DNA of 64,000 nucleotides, from positions 1,071,239,369 to 1,071,303,368 of the forward strand of contig CM062820.1 of the NCBI GenBank assembly GCA_031772625.1, in the 5' to 3' direction. The notes below the pieces were generated by a model, which saw only the letters and a program-made list of their open reading frames with translations, ran no database searches and was not told the origin of the DNA. This DNA is from Pinus tabuliformis (lineage: Eukaryota; Streptophyta; Pinopsida; Pinales; Pinaceae). Below are positions 22,506 to 34,132 of the stretch, piece by piece. Every line of letters starts with the position of its first letter. Positions within the stretch are counted from its first letter, which is position 1. The translations under genes and the position numbers were made by a program.

Positions 22506-22580
22506 AGAGGCAGGATTTGATCCCCCGACCTCTCTTTAACCGTTTGCCACTTTTAACCAACACGCCAACCACTTGGCCTT
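22506..22580 (-). other. tRNA-like segment inside the LTR
   Basis: The minus strand reads GGCCAAGTGGTTGGCGTGTT, resembling a pol III A box. About 50 bases later comes GGGGATCAAATCC, resembling a B box, then TGCC. The partner LTR has the same segment (26816-26890). It may be an old SINE head or a captured tRNA-derived piece; it is too diverged to be a tRNA gene. Confidence 0.3.
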
Positions 22581-23985
22581 AGTAATTATGCCCAAGGTTT
22601 TCTACTCAAACAGTAATTTTTCACCTCTGCACAGAGTTCGAAGAGGAAATAAACTGCAGCCATGAATTTCAAGGCAACAGATTAATTAATATTTTAATGC
22701 AAGAACCATGAATTTTGCAGGAGGGCAAAATTTTCACTTTGTCAGGAATTGACAAGTTTTATATGCTTTTACACCTCTCATCGCCACGAGCACAATGGTG
22801 TTGTTCGTTTATTCATCCGAGGTCTACATTTTCCAGTCAGTTCCAGAATGCATGTGGAACCATGATTTTAGCAAAAACAGGTAGCGGAACCATGAGCCAT
22901 GAAATTTTCCCAAGGAGCTAAAATTTTGACATTTTAGAATATAGTCAAGTTTATACTTGTTTTTCAATGGTTTTCCACAGGGATCGGAATGGAGTGATCA
23001 GATTCAACATCTAAGTTGCAGATTTATAGTCCATCCATGGAACAAAATCTTTGAGGAATCCCGAGGGAATCTAGGAGATTCCTTGAGCCCAAAATTCTCA
23101 ACTTCTCAGAATTCAGATTTTGGACAGTGGATTCAGCACTACTGAACGCCACAAAGCTGATAGTTCCTTTAGATTTATTATTCCCTCATTTATTCTTCTT
23201 GTCACTTTTCCAAGTGCCAGTGTAGATATCCACACTCATGTGCGAGCAGCTATCTTCATGAGGATCGATGCCTTGAGAGCAATGGTCCGAGTAGCTTCAG
23301 CAGTGTGACATCCACTTCTTCAGATGGCCCTTGGTTGTGAGGTATATGATGTGTTCATGTACTTCTTCTTTCTACATTATGTTGTATAGATCCATGATTG
23401 ATGTTGATGCAGGATCTTGTTTATTTCATGTTGTCATGATTCCTTGCTTCATGTTATGCAAAATCTTTTTATGTGATGTACTTTCTGTCATAACTTATCA
23501 TGTTATGCTTTGAGATCCCTTGTTGTATGTTGTTGGGATACTCTTGTTGTCATCATGCATGTGTTTTTCTTTGACATCCCTTTTGTGCCATGTTGGCGGG
23601 ATGCGCACCATGCTTGTTTTTGTGTCATACTGATAGGAGTCTTTTGATTGAGAGTTCTAGTTGTGGAACATCTCTTAGAGCCACTCCTGTGTGAGGGAAT
23701 TCTTCCTTGTATGATCGATACATCATCTCTATGTACATCATATTTATTGACAACACATAATGTAGCGGCCTACACCATCTTTACATCGGGGCCCGGAGAT
23801 GTAGTCCCTCCTGGACAAACTCCGTTATCAACAGCTTTTTTTCTCATGTGCTAATGATTGTTATGTTCCTCTTCCTTATAGTCTACAGCTGTATTTATTA
23901 ATGTTCTTTTAAAATGAAATTTTAACACATCAAAAAAGTAAAAGGTCTTGGTAATGTCCTTCTTCACACCCGAACCTGGATCAAG

Positions 23986-23997
23986 TGGTATCAGAGC
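23986..23997 (+). promoter_or_regulatory. Primer binding site, tRNA-iMet
   Basis: TGGTATCAGAGC two bases after the LTR end is the classic plant primer site complementary to initiator methionine tRNA. It fixes the plus orientation of the element. Confidence 0.92.
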
Positions 23998-24032
23998 AGA
24001 TCTTAACATTGATGTGAATTGCAGTGTGAACA

Positions 24033-25145
24033 ATGACAGAGGATGAAAGAACCTTGTACGAGACCATGCTTAACATTTCCAAGAAGGTGGAAATTATGTA
24101 TGAAACTCTACAGAAAGAGACAGATGAAAAGGAGTGGTTGCAGCTTCAGTTGAAAGCCACATAAGAGGCCATGAAAGAACTGAAGCAAGACAGACATAAT
24201 CTTCAAATAGAGAATGATGAATTGAAGATGCGTCTACATGAAGAGAAGGAGGAGAAGCAGAAGTTGCTACTACAGCTGCAAGAAAAGGATGAGGCCTTGG
24301 AAAAGCTGCAACGAGACCCATGCGAGGTAAAAAGTATTTCTCCATCTTCATGTATGTTTCCTGATGATGATTTCCCTATGTTTGAAAATCATACCACGGG
24401 AATTGGCTCCAAACAATTGAAAATAATGGGGTATGAAGGAAGAGGCTTGGGCGTTAGTGGCCAAGGCATTGTCAACCCCATCAAAGTAGAGGAATTACCC
24501 CGTCAGGTAGGACTTGGGTATGTCAGGAAAGAAGTTGGGGAGTGCGATCCACCAACAACAAATGATGAGCAGCCCTCATCAGTTCTTTCCAAACCGAAAG
24601 ATAAGGTAAAAGATGTTTTTTTCCTTTCAGTTTCATATTCTCATAGTATGATGTCTGTTGGAGACTTGGAGATCCCAATTACAGGGAAAAATATGAGGCT
24701 CCTTACAAAGACAAGGCATGAGGAGGAAGAGATTGGTGCTAACAACCAAGGCATCACTCAACCTTTGGAGTTTATGCATGAACCTCAATTTGTAGGCTCG
24801 AGATACACTAGAGGAGAGTGCTCAAAGGTGTTAGATGTGTCTGAGACATCATCGAGGAAAGAGAATGATGGGAAAACATCCCCATCATCCCATGGCAGTT
24901 TCCATTGCAGGGAGAGAGCTGAGGGAAGCTCTCATCGCCATACTGACATCAAATATAGCAAAGGAAGGTATAACCACTTTCAATCTTCAAATGCTAATTT
25001 TGATTATAATCATGTTGTTAATAATGAACGAAGATTAAGGCATCGAAAGACATGCACCTTTTGTGTTTTACCTAACCATACCTTTTCCAAGTGTTGGAAA
25101 AGAATGACAACACTCATGATGTGTGAAATCCTCTCAACAACATGA
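24033..25145 (+). pseudogene. gag-like protein with coiled coil, G-patch-like motifs and CCHC knuckle
   Basis: The natural start is ATG 24033; one in-frame TAA at 24162-24164 breaks it, leaving an intact 324-residue frame from ATG 24171. Domain order in that frame: a strongly charged heptad-like coiled coil (about residues 1-50); a G-patch-like motif with MGYEGRGLGVSGQGIVNPI and VGLGY (about residues 84-118); a second, weaker one with NNQGITQPL (about residues 180-215); and a zinc knuckle CTFCVLPNHTFSKC (C-x2-C-x4-H-x4-C, near residue 295). G-patches bind RNA or RNA helicases, and the knuckle is typical of gag nucleocapsid. It is the only gene of the element. The call as gag is inferred from the knuckle and its place after the primer site. 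It may still be nearly complete apart from the early stop. Confidence 0.75.
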
Positions 25146-25943
25146 AAAGAAACAGGTTAAGCAGGTATGGAGGAAGAAAGCCTACTGCATTCATTACGAC
25201 AAGTGGCCATCAGAGAGCCACTTGCTAGAAGCTCCATCCAGAGAAGTGCCTTAAAGACAAAATTTCGGTGCGTGAACCAGGTAAAGCAGTTGTTCAACCA
25301 GCAAAACCACCTCAAGGAGGTGACCCATTCACAAAGATAAGTGAGAAATGGTTTCTAGACATGTTGTCGTTTCATGGTCATTCTTTTGTAAATCATTTGT
25401 TGCATTTTAAAATGTAAATGTGATGATGTGTTTCCATCATGTAGTTAGCAACAATGATGCCTGGTCATGTTTTGAGTCCTATTTTGAGTTTCATGTTAAA
25501 AATCTGAAAGTGATGTTATGTTTCCCTCACGTGTCGAAACAATAGTGTTTGGCCTTATGTGTGTAAATCATTGCAGTGATGATGTGTTTTCCATAACTTT
25601 TTGAAGCAACCATGATCGGTTGGCCTTGTTGTCATAGCTGGGGTATTACGTCCATCTTGTTTTAAACTTGACCACCGAGTATGTGTTATAAACTCGTGGC
25701 AAGTATGGGACGTTTGGCTCTTTAGTTTGGTCATGTCATTCCAAGCATGTACTTTGCAAGAAATGTACTATAGGTTGCAGAAGTAGCAGGTGTGGGTTCA
25801 TCGCTTAAGGCTCTGAAGAACAAAGGTGAAGGAGATGGAAGCGAGACCTTTTCAGGATGCTTGTGACGCGGACAGGGTACAGATAGAGATGTAGATTATT
25901 TTACATGCTTTTGGAGGACCAAAAGCTCCTTAGTGGGGAGGAC
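25146..25943 (+). other. Internal 3' region and polypurine tract of the LTR element
   Basis: No gene is seen after the gag-like ORF. Loosely repeated phrases about 60-120 bp apart (GTGATGATGTGTTTCCATCA, GTGATGTTATGTTTCCCTCA, GTGATGATGTGTTTTCCATA) occupy 25420-25590. The tract TAGTGGGGAGGAC at 25931-25943 directly precedes the right LTR and is the likely plus-strand primer. Confidence 0.6.
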
Positions 25944-28318
25944 TGATCCAGGTGGCTCTAGAGAGACACACAACACAAAGATGGCTCAAAAAATCAAATT
26001 GTTTGGATTGTGCTCGAACTAGGACCAAATCAAAGACCTCGTCGCCCTGATCATGGTGGTGGGAACAGTTTTTCAAACCAAGCTCGTATGCGAAAGATAG
26101 AGCTCTTCAAAGTTTGACATGACAGGAGAAAGTGGGGCCCACAACATGCCATATGGCATCCCAGTAAGCAGGTGGGACCCACATGGCAGCCCATCATCCA
26201 TTGACACTTGGCATTCTCTCATTTGTCTCCTAAAAGCTAGCATAAGAGACAAAAATCATGGGAAATGGTTAAATAGATAACCACATAACAAAATGTTTAA
26301 ATAGTTATTAAAATAACTATATAAAACCATCCAAACACATGGTTTCAGGATTGGCGGCAACAAACCCCACCAAACCCTTTAAACAAACCTTATCGCAATT
26401 GTCAGCAACACATGGTTTCTAGATCGGTAGCAGCAAACCCCGCCGAACCCTTTAAAATCATAACAATAAACATATATCTATATATATATAGATATCACAT
26501 CACCACGCCAATCGCCGATAACAATATCGGCGAAGTCCCGATAAGGGCGCCGATTAATTCGCCAACTGCCCTGTCGATCACCGATGACAATGTCGCACCA
26601 ATCGCCAATGAATGCGATCATCGATATGATATCAGTGAAACCTTATATTGAGCATCGATATATGCGCCGCACCCCTTGCAACTGCCGATCGCCGATAAAT
26701 ACGGAAATAGTGCACCGATAAGGTGTTAAATGCAAGGTTTAAGGGGCGGGCCACCCAAAGCGGACCCGACCCCTATTTCAACACATTTTTGGTTAATAAA
26801 AGGTCTATATATGGGAGAGGCAGGATTTGATCCCCTGACCTCTCTTTAACCATTTGCCGCTTTTAACCAGCACGCCAACCACCTGACCTTGGTAAATCCA
26901 CCCAAGGTTTTCTACTTAAACAATCATTTTTCACCTCTGCACAAAGTTCGAAGAGGAGAGAGACTGCAAGCACAAATTTAGAGGTAGAATGAAAGCACGA
27001 ATTTCAAGGCAGCAGATTAATTAATATTTTAATGTAGGAACTATTAATTTTGCAGTAGGGCAAAATTTTCACTTTGTCACAAATTGACGAGTTTTATATG
27101 GTTTTTACACCTCTCATCCCAACGAACACAATGGTGTTGTTCATTTCTTCATCAAAGGTTTTCATTTTCTAGTTAGTTCTAGAATGCACGTGGAACCATG
27201 ATTTCAGCAAAAGCAGGGAGCGAAACCATGAGCCATGAAATTTTCCGAAGGAGGTAAAATTTTGACATTTTAGAATATAGTCAAGTTTATACTTGTTTTT
27301 CATGGTTTTCCACTAGGATCACAATGGAGTGATCAGATTCGACATCCAATTTGTAGATTTACAGTCCATCCATGGAACAGAATCTTTGAGGAATCCCGAG
27401 GGAATCTAGGAGATTCCTTAAGCCCAGAATTCTCAACTTCTTGGAATTTGGATTTTGGACAGTCAATTCATCACTACTCGATGCCACAAAGCTGATGGTG
27501 GCTTTATATTTCTTATTCTCTCATTTCTTCTTCTCATAACGTTTCCAAGTGCCATTGTAGATGTCCACATTCATGTGCAAGCAGCCATCTTCATGAAGAT
27601 CGATGCCTTGATAGCAATGGTCTGAGCAGCTTCAACAGTGTGACATCCACTTCTTTAGATGGCCCTTAGTTGTGAGGTATATGATGTGTTTATGTACTTC
27701 TTCTTTCTACATTATGTTGTATAGATCCATGATTGATGTTGTTGCAGGATCTTGTTTATTTCATGTTGTCATGATTCCTTGCTTCATGTTATGTGGAATC
27801 TTTTTATGTAATGTAATTTCTGTCATAACTTATCATGTTATGCTTTGAGATCCCTTGTTGTATGTTTTTGAGATACCCTTGTTGTTGTCATGCATGTGTT
27901 TTTCTTTGACATCCCTTTTGTGCCATGTTGGCGGTATGCGCACCATGCTCGTTTTTGTGTCATACTAATAGGAGTCTTTTGATTGAGAGTTATAGTTGCG
28001 GAACATCTCTTAGAGCCACTCCTACATGAGGGCATTCTTCCTTGTAGGATCGAGACATCATCTATGTGTACATCATATTTATTGACAACACATAATGCAG
28101 TGGCCTACACCATCTTGACACCGGGGCTCGGAGACGTAGTCCCTCCTGGATGAACTCTATTATCAATAGCTTTTGTTCTCATGTGCTAATGATTGTTATG
28201 TTCCTTTTCCTTACAATCTGTAGATGTATTTGTTAATGTTCTTTTAAAATGAAATTTTAACACATCATGAAAGTAAAAGGTCTTGGTAAGGTCCTTCTTC
28301 AAACCCAAACCTGGATCA
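25944..28318 (+). repeat. 3' LTR (2,375 bp)
   Basis: It begins TGATCCAGGTGG and ends CCTGGATCA; the terminal inverted repeat TGATCC/GGATCA is perfect here. It aligns along its length with 21520-23983 but lacks the GA microsatellite and one unit of the 95-bp duplication. The target duplication TGTAA follows. Confidence 0.9.
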
Positions 28319-31193
28319 TGTAACAAGGGAAGACAATCACAATCTTAATAGGCCAACGTCTGAAGATGAGATCAACGAAATTATCAATGAGATGAAAAAT
28401 GGGAAAGATCCTAGCCCGGAAGGATTCAATGTGGACTTCCTCAAAGCATGATGGAAAACAGTCAAACAAGACATCCTTGATGTAGTGGAAGACTCTAGAA
28501 GATCCAAAATGGTTTTGAAGGCTCTCAATGCCTCTTTCATAGCTTTGATTCCAAAGCAGGAAAAAGCTATGACACTGGATAGATTCAGACCCATAGCTTT
28601 ATGTAATGTGGTGTACAAGATTATTTCCAAAGTGATCGCTAATAGACTCAAGCCCCTTCTTCTAGCTCTTGTCCGAGAGGAGCATACATCTTGACCTAGA
28701 GAAAGCTTATGACAAGCTAAGCTGGACTTACATCAGGGTAGTGTTGAGAGCTTATGGTTTCGACCACAACTGGATTAGATGGGTTATGGCCCTGGTATCC
28801 ATAGCTAGCTTTTCAATCCTGCTTAATGGCTCGCCCTCAAGAACCTTTATGCCTTCTAGGGGTCTCAGACAAGGAGATCCACTTCCCCCTTCCTCTTTGT
28901 GCTCATGATGGAAGGGCTAGGTAGAGCGATAAAAAGTGCAAGTGCTGAAGGAAGAATCCAAGGACTAAAACTTACCATAGATGGAGCTGCTTCAACTCAC
29001 CAACAATTTGTGGATGATACTATGCTGCAGGGCATTCCCACGGTCAAGGAAGCCAAAGCTTTTAAACAAATCTTGAATGAATTTGCTATGGCTGCTGGTA
29101 CAGAGGTAAGCCTTGACAAATCAAAAGTTTTCTTTTTTAACACTGACATTGCTATTCAGAGAAACCTCACCAGAATTCTAGGGTTTCAAAGGGATCAGTT
29201 ACCTTCTAAGTACCTTGGAATCCCTATTACAAACAAACCTCTAAGCAGGGTAGTGTGGGAGCCGGTAATTAAAAAACTTTAGGATAGGATTAGGAAATGG
29301 ACATGCAAATATTTGAATTTGGCAGGGCGCCTTGTGCTTACAAAGGTTGTCCTATACGCCATACCCATTTTTATGATGTCAGCTCTTCCTGCTCCTATAG
29401 GAGTTATGCAACAGATCAGGAACATTCAAAGAGATTTTCTTTGGGCCAAAGGGGAAGAGAAAAATAAATGGGTTTTGGTAGCTTGGGACAAGATTTGCAA
29501 ACCTAAGGCCCATGGTGGTTTGGGGCTGCATGACCCTCAAAACCTCAGTAGAGTTTCGGGTGCAAAACTTTGGTGGAGGTGGCTTAAGGAATCGGTAACC
29601 CCTTAGGCCAAGCTTTGGAAATAGAAATATAAAAATAATTGGAAGGAGAGGGATCATATCCAAATTTCTGGGCTTATCAAGAGCTCCCACATTTGGAATA
29701 TTGCTTGGGAAAATAGAGCCATTGTCCAGTAGCATAGCTTTTGGGAGATCCGAGCTGGGAACATGGAAAGATTCTGGGAGGAAAACTGGCAGCAGGAACC
29801 AAACTTGTTTAGGGAAGAACTAACCTCTCTCAATAATGACACTGACAATAAAGTCTTATGCATGGTAAGTGACTTTGGGGATTAGGCAAGGAACAATGGT
29901 AAATGGAGAATATGGAAGGATCTCAGCTACAATGAAGAGAGCACTTTGAAAGCTCAGGTAGGCTCTCTTGCTCGAGACTTGGAACAGAGGAATATTTTGG
30001 TATCATCCTCGTCTGACCAAATGAGATGGGGAAGAAACACAGAAGGTAACTTTAACCTCAAAGAAGCTAAACAAATAGCCCTAGGGTTTGATTATCAAAA
30101 CCTTGGTAAGGTATGGAAGGACCTTTAGCAGCACCAACATTGGATGAAAATAAAGATGTTTATGTGGTTGGTTCAAAAAAATAAAATTCTAACTTGGGAA
30201 AATCTTCTAAAAATGGGTTTTGTTGGCCCATCCAAATGCCATCGATGTGGTTCACAAGAGGAGATGATGGAACACTTACTTAACCTCTGCCCTTTCACCT
30301 CTAACTTGTGGGACTGTGTGGTCACAATCTTCAGGCAGACTGATAGGGACAAACTCAGTATTACCAACACTTTAAAGAATTGGAGAAAGGACTTCTTAGG
30401 CAATAAAATCATCAAAAAATCTTGGACTCTGGTTCTAGACTTCTTAATCTGCGATTTTTGGAAAGAACACAATGGCAAGATTTTCAAGAATAAAATTGGC
30501 TCAACCTAGAACATTATTGCACAAATATTAAGACAGCTCAGAGACACTGTTGGAGCCCTTTTAGGAAGACCTCCTGAGGATCCTACTCTACCCTAGGATG
30601 CTCATATACTGCTGTAGTTGGGTCTCCATTCGCTAGTTCCCCAGAGCATAAACAAGGGTGTGAGCCAGATAAATGCTGGTACAAACTTCTGGCAACCTCC
30701 TCCTCATGGTTTCTTGAAATTCAATATAGATGGAGCCTCTAAAGGTAACCCAGGGATGGCTGGTTTTGGAGGGATCATCAGAGAGGAGCAGGGATGCATT
30801 AAGGATATCTTTCATAGTCATTTGGGGACTGCCACTAATAACATGGCGGAGCTCAAGGTCTTAGAGCAATGCCTGGAAATACTGATCGAGTCAAATTTAC
30901 ATAATTCCATCATTGAAGCAGACTCTGAATTGGTTATTAATGCGGCCAAGAAGATATGTAATGGAAAAGCACTGGGAAAAGTTTCAAAACATTGGAGGCT
31001 TTTGCAGGTCTTTCAATGCATTCATACCCACCCACAAACCATGAGAATGGTTAGCTCCGTTCATGTGCGAAGAAAATCCAATATGCTAGTTGATCATCTT
31101 GCAAATGAAGGAGTGTTATGCATAGAAAGTTACAGTAGGTATGCTTGGGATTCAACACCCTCAGGAAAATTGTGTGAGGATTGTCAAACATAG
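28319..31193 (+). pseudogene. LINE ORF2 part 2: reverse transcriptase, zinc-binding region and RNase H
   Basis: This resumes the ORF2 frame after the LTR insertion. The RT fingers motif FRPIALCNVVYKIISKVIAN lies at about 28580-28640. LDLEKAYDKLSW (about 28690) follows too soon: an internal deletion near 28685 removes the segment normally between them and shifts the frame until about 28890. SRGLRQGDPLPP comes next, then the catalytic box FVDD (about 29010). A zinc-binding CHRCGSQEEMMEHLLNLCP lies at about 30240. RNase H starts near 30710 with NIDGASKGNPG and has AEL and the Asp of EADSEL; it ends at TAG 31191. About ten further stops occur. Inactive. Confidence 0.87.
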
Positions 31194-32086
31194 ACGACCA
31201 AAGACATGGAGAACTTCCAGACTATTAGGAATGAAAAAGAAAGAAGACTAGTGGAAGCAGGAGTGAGCTGAAGCAAAAGTATTTCTTAACCATTGATCCC
31301 TCAAAAATGCGTAAAATAGAGCTTTCTATAGGGGAGGGGCACTTGGTAAACAACAGGCTTCTTAGCAAGTCGCTGACCACAGATCTTGATATCCTTTGCC
31401 ATCGAATGGATATTGGGTGGGAAAGTGATCGAAGGTTAATTATTCAAGTGGACCCGAAGATTTTTAGATCAGCGGTTCATAATTTTCATCGGGTCCATAA
31501 AGAGGGTAAAGACCATGCAAGTTCCCAATCCGATATATCGAAGGACCGTCAGATCAACAGGGACCTATTCATATGGATATCAGGTTCTAAAATTAATCGA
31601 AGATTAAGTCTCAGACTGGACCCGAAAATTTATAAACCAATGGCTCATAATCCTTATCGGATCCGTGAACCTGGTAAAAGGGGTGCATGTTGCCGAGGCG
31701 ATAGTGTTCGTGACCATCGTATATTACGGGATCTGGATCGGGGTTTCAACATGGGAGGATGTTAAGTCCAATAATGGACCCAAAGTTTCATACATTGACA
31801 ATTTATTTACCCTATTGGCTCCGTAAAGCTGGTAAAGGTCGCACATATTTCCGAAACAATTTCTTTAATGAATTTTGGATCACTGGGGGTCTTATTGAAT
31901 GGCCATCAGGTTGGATTATGGGTGGAGGTTTAGATGTAAGATTAAGCTATAAGGTTTCGGGTTTGTTTCGGGTTGTTTTGGGTTAATCTTCATCGAGTTA
32001 GCCCTTGTTGGTCTTTACACTTGTAAATACATGTAATATATGTAACATTTCTTGTGGTTAATAGAAGGCTCCACTCTTACTTGACC
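31194..32086 (+). other. LINE 3' region with three degenerate ~165-bp repeats
   Basis: This is the 3' untranslated region of the LINE. Three diverged tandem units start with GACCCGAAGATTTTTAGATC (31451), GACCCGAAAATTTATAAACC (31619) and GACCCAAAGTTTCATACA (31777), 158-168 bp apart. Each continues with a conserved block ending in GGTAAA. The first two units stay open in one frame (31307-31765), giving repeated DPKIF/DPKIY phrases, but there is no independent sign of coding. Repeats in a LINE 3' end could be an RNA structure recognised by its RT; this is inference. Confidence 0.6.
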
Positions 32087-32096
32087 AAAAAAAAAA
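32087..32096 (+). other. Poly(A) tail of the LINE
   Basis: Ten A residues terminate the LINE, directly before the right copy of the 17-bp target duplication (32097-32113). Confidence 0.8.
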
Positions 32097-32113
32097 TATA
32101 ATTAATAGTTTAA

Positions 32114-33718
32114 ATTAATTTAATTCCATTATATCTATCTATATATATATAACAAAAAATGAAAAATAAATAATTTAATATAAATAAATAAAAAAAATAT
32201 AGAAAAAAAACATAATAAAATGAAAAAAATGAGAAAAAGGGCACATGGTTATCATACAAACTATGGCCTTTCATGAGGTCTGATTTATGCCTCACTCACT
32301 CACCCAATATTAAACGGTACTCTCGGACCACACTTCCTTTAACCTAGTTCAGCTCCATGATAACCGTGACCTTTTGTTTTCACGAAAAAACCTAGTAACT
32401 TCTTATAACTCTTCCCATTTCTTTTCATGGGGTTTCAATTGTGGATTGAATTATGTAGAAGTTGTAAAATTTTCTCTTGCAAATTGGTTATTTCATGGTG
32501 GAGTCGTTGTGGAATTGTATCATTTGCGTCATAGTCCCATAGTTTTATCACATAATAAGGAGATATAACTTGTTTCCAAGAGTGATAGAAAGGCTAATAT
32601 TGTTGCCACCATAGCCAAGGGTGATTTCTGATAGTGATGTTGTTGGGATTTGGTATAGGTAGACGAACCTATGTTAGTATTCTAGATGAGACTAAATTTA
32701 GTGGATGGTTATTTCAAGTGATAAAATTTGTTAATCCTCTATTCAACTAACTAGATATAGAGGAGGCTCATTGGTTTGCAATATGGGCATCAACCTGTGC
32801 TTTGGTTCCAAGAGAGAAGAGGCTAGATCCATCCATATTGTAAGTTGAAGTACCATGAAGAAGCTTTTCAAACCTAAATAGACTTGCAGTTGGTTTTGAT
32901 AAAAATGTGAGGTAGTGGAGGGTTTACTTGGCTTAGTTTTTGGCTTTTCAGAAGTTATATACATTGGAATTGAGCTCTAATCATATTTTCTGTGAGATAC
33001 CTTGGTATATTGGGAAGTAAACTTCCACAAATACCCAAAAAGTGTTAAAATTTATGGAGGAGAACTTGCTAAAATGATATCCTGGGCTTTGGATTGATGA
33101 CCAACCATATTTCTCAATATTTTATAACATGGATGGGATGGATTTTTATAAGTACTAGTGTGTTGGTGGCCTTAGTAGCTACAATTAAGTTATGGACGAT
33201 ATCTCCAGCAGATCAAATTAATGGCTTATGGATGTGGAGCTTCTATTGGTAAGGTAAGATTTTTATGGAGTTTAAACCTTTATTTTACCCTTTTGTGACT
33301 ATTTTACTCTGCCTTGAGGATTGACTTTTGAAATTTTATCCACTTTCATTTAATTTCCAAGGGTTTGATTTTTGCATAATCATCCTTCCAAGTTCTCACT
33401 CTAAAACAAGTATAACAATGACTTCAGTTCACTTGTTTTTCTAATAGATCCTAAAGATTCAATTTATGTGTATGTGCTCCTTCTCTAGGTTTGGAGCTTG
33501 ACCTTGTCCCTTACCCTTAAATCTAATCTCATGTAGCAAAATATAGTTGAAGTTATGGTGAAGGCCTTCATTCATTGTGAATTTCTAGTTACAATAGGTT
33601 GTATGTGCATAAAATATTTAAAGCCTCAACAAAATTGTGCTTTCTGGTGTCCTCAACTCCTCAAGGAAATGTTTTTTTAAACGTTCGAGGTTGTAATTAA
33701 GAACAAACTTATGTAATG
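32114..33718. other. Spacer, no gene supported
   Basis: AT-rich DNA with only short, isolated open frames. Nothing with recognisable domains, repeats or terminal structures was seen. It lies between the LINE and the small non-LTR element and is probably very old repeat DNA. Confidence 0.4.
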
Positions 33719-33731
33719 TCAATCATTTGTT
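33719..33731. repeat. 13-bp target-site duplication, copy beside the poly(A) end
   Basis: TCAATCATTTGTT here is identical to 44661-44673. The two copies flank the small minus-strand non-LTR element that was later split by the LTR element. Confidence 0.85.
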
Positions 33732-34132
33732 TTTTTTCCAAGGAAAAAAATGAACTTTTTTATAAGGAATAAAAAAGTTACAAAGCAGATGAGTTAACAT
33801 TCAGCAGAAAAGTTGCCTGATAGGGAGCCTAGACTCCTCTGATAATGATCATCAGTACCCCTTCAGAGTACTAACAAGTCTCCTGTACTCGGCGTGAAAC
33901 AGCCATAGTCAAAGCAAAAATAACTGAAGTCCACAGTATCTCCTGGGTCTCCTTTCAAGAGGAAAACAACCCAGGAAAAACCCATATAGTAAAAACAGAT
34001 CACAATCTGCTCTATCAAACCAGAGCATAACAGTATGTAAATGAAAATAAAAACACCGTTTTACATATGCCACCGTTAACGTATGAAACAAGCAGATAAA
34101 CTAGTGCATATAGATGGAAACCAAAAAATCAC

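Larger units (their letters stand above)
21520..23983 (+). repeat. 5' LTR (2,464 bp)
   Basis: It begins TGATTCAAGTGG and ends CCTGGATCA. It is about 90 bp longer than its partner, mainly because of a 95-bp tandem duplication (21950-22044 and 22045-22139) and a (TA)n/(GA)n microsatellite. A TATA-like CTATATATG lies at about 22493-22501. The part after it contains a tRNA-like segment on the minus strand. Small open frames inside the LTR are not genes. Confidence 0.9.
21520..28318 (+). mobile_element. Non-autonomous LTR retrotransposon carrying a G-patch gag-like gene
   Basis: The two LTRs (21520-23983 and 25944-28318) have ends TGATYC...GGATCA, a tRNA-iMet primer site after the left LTR and a purine tract before the right one, with target duplication TGTAA. 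The internal region is only about 1.96 kb and codes for one gag-like protein (24033-25145); no protease, RT, RNase H or integrase is present. It must have used enzymes from a partner element. By eye the first 340 bp of the LTRs differ by about 10%, so the insertion is old. The element interrupts ORF2 of the LINE. Confidence 0.92.
18558..32096 (+). mobile_element. L1-type LINE retrotransposon, split by an LTR element
   Basis: This is a full-span plant LINE: 5' leader, ORF1 (DUF4283 and CCHC), ORF2 (endonuclease, RT, RNase H), a 3' region with repeats, and a terminal poly(A) at 32087-32096, all bounded by a 17-bp target duplication. Without the inserted LTR element (21520-28323 including one duplicate TGTAA) it is about 6.7 kb, normal for plant L1 elements. 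The insert plus duplication is 6,804 bp, a multiple of three, so ORF2 remains in one frame across it. Many stops make the copy inactive. A hairpin-forming CACTTGAA...TTCAAGTG pair lies at 18567-18589, just inside the 5' end. Confidence 0.88.

Noticed and set aside
22506-22580. Functional tRNA gene on the minus strand
   Set aside because: Only box-like similarity; no acceptor-stem pairing or clean cloverleaf could be drawn, and it lies inside LTRs.
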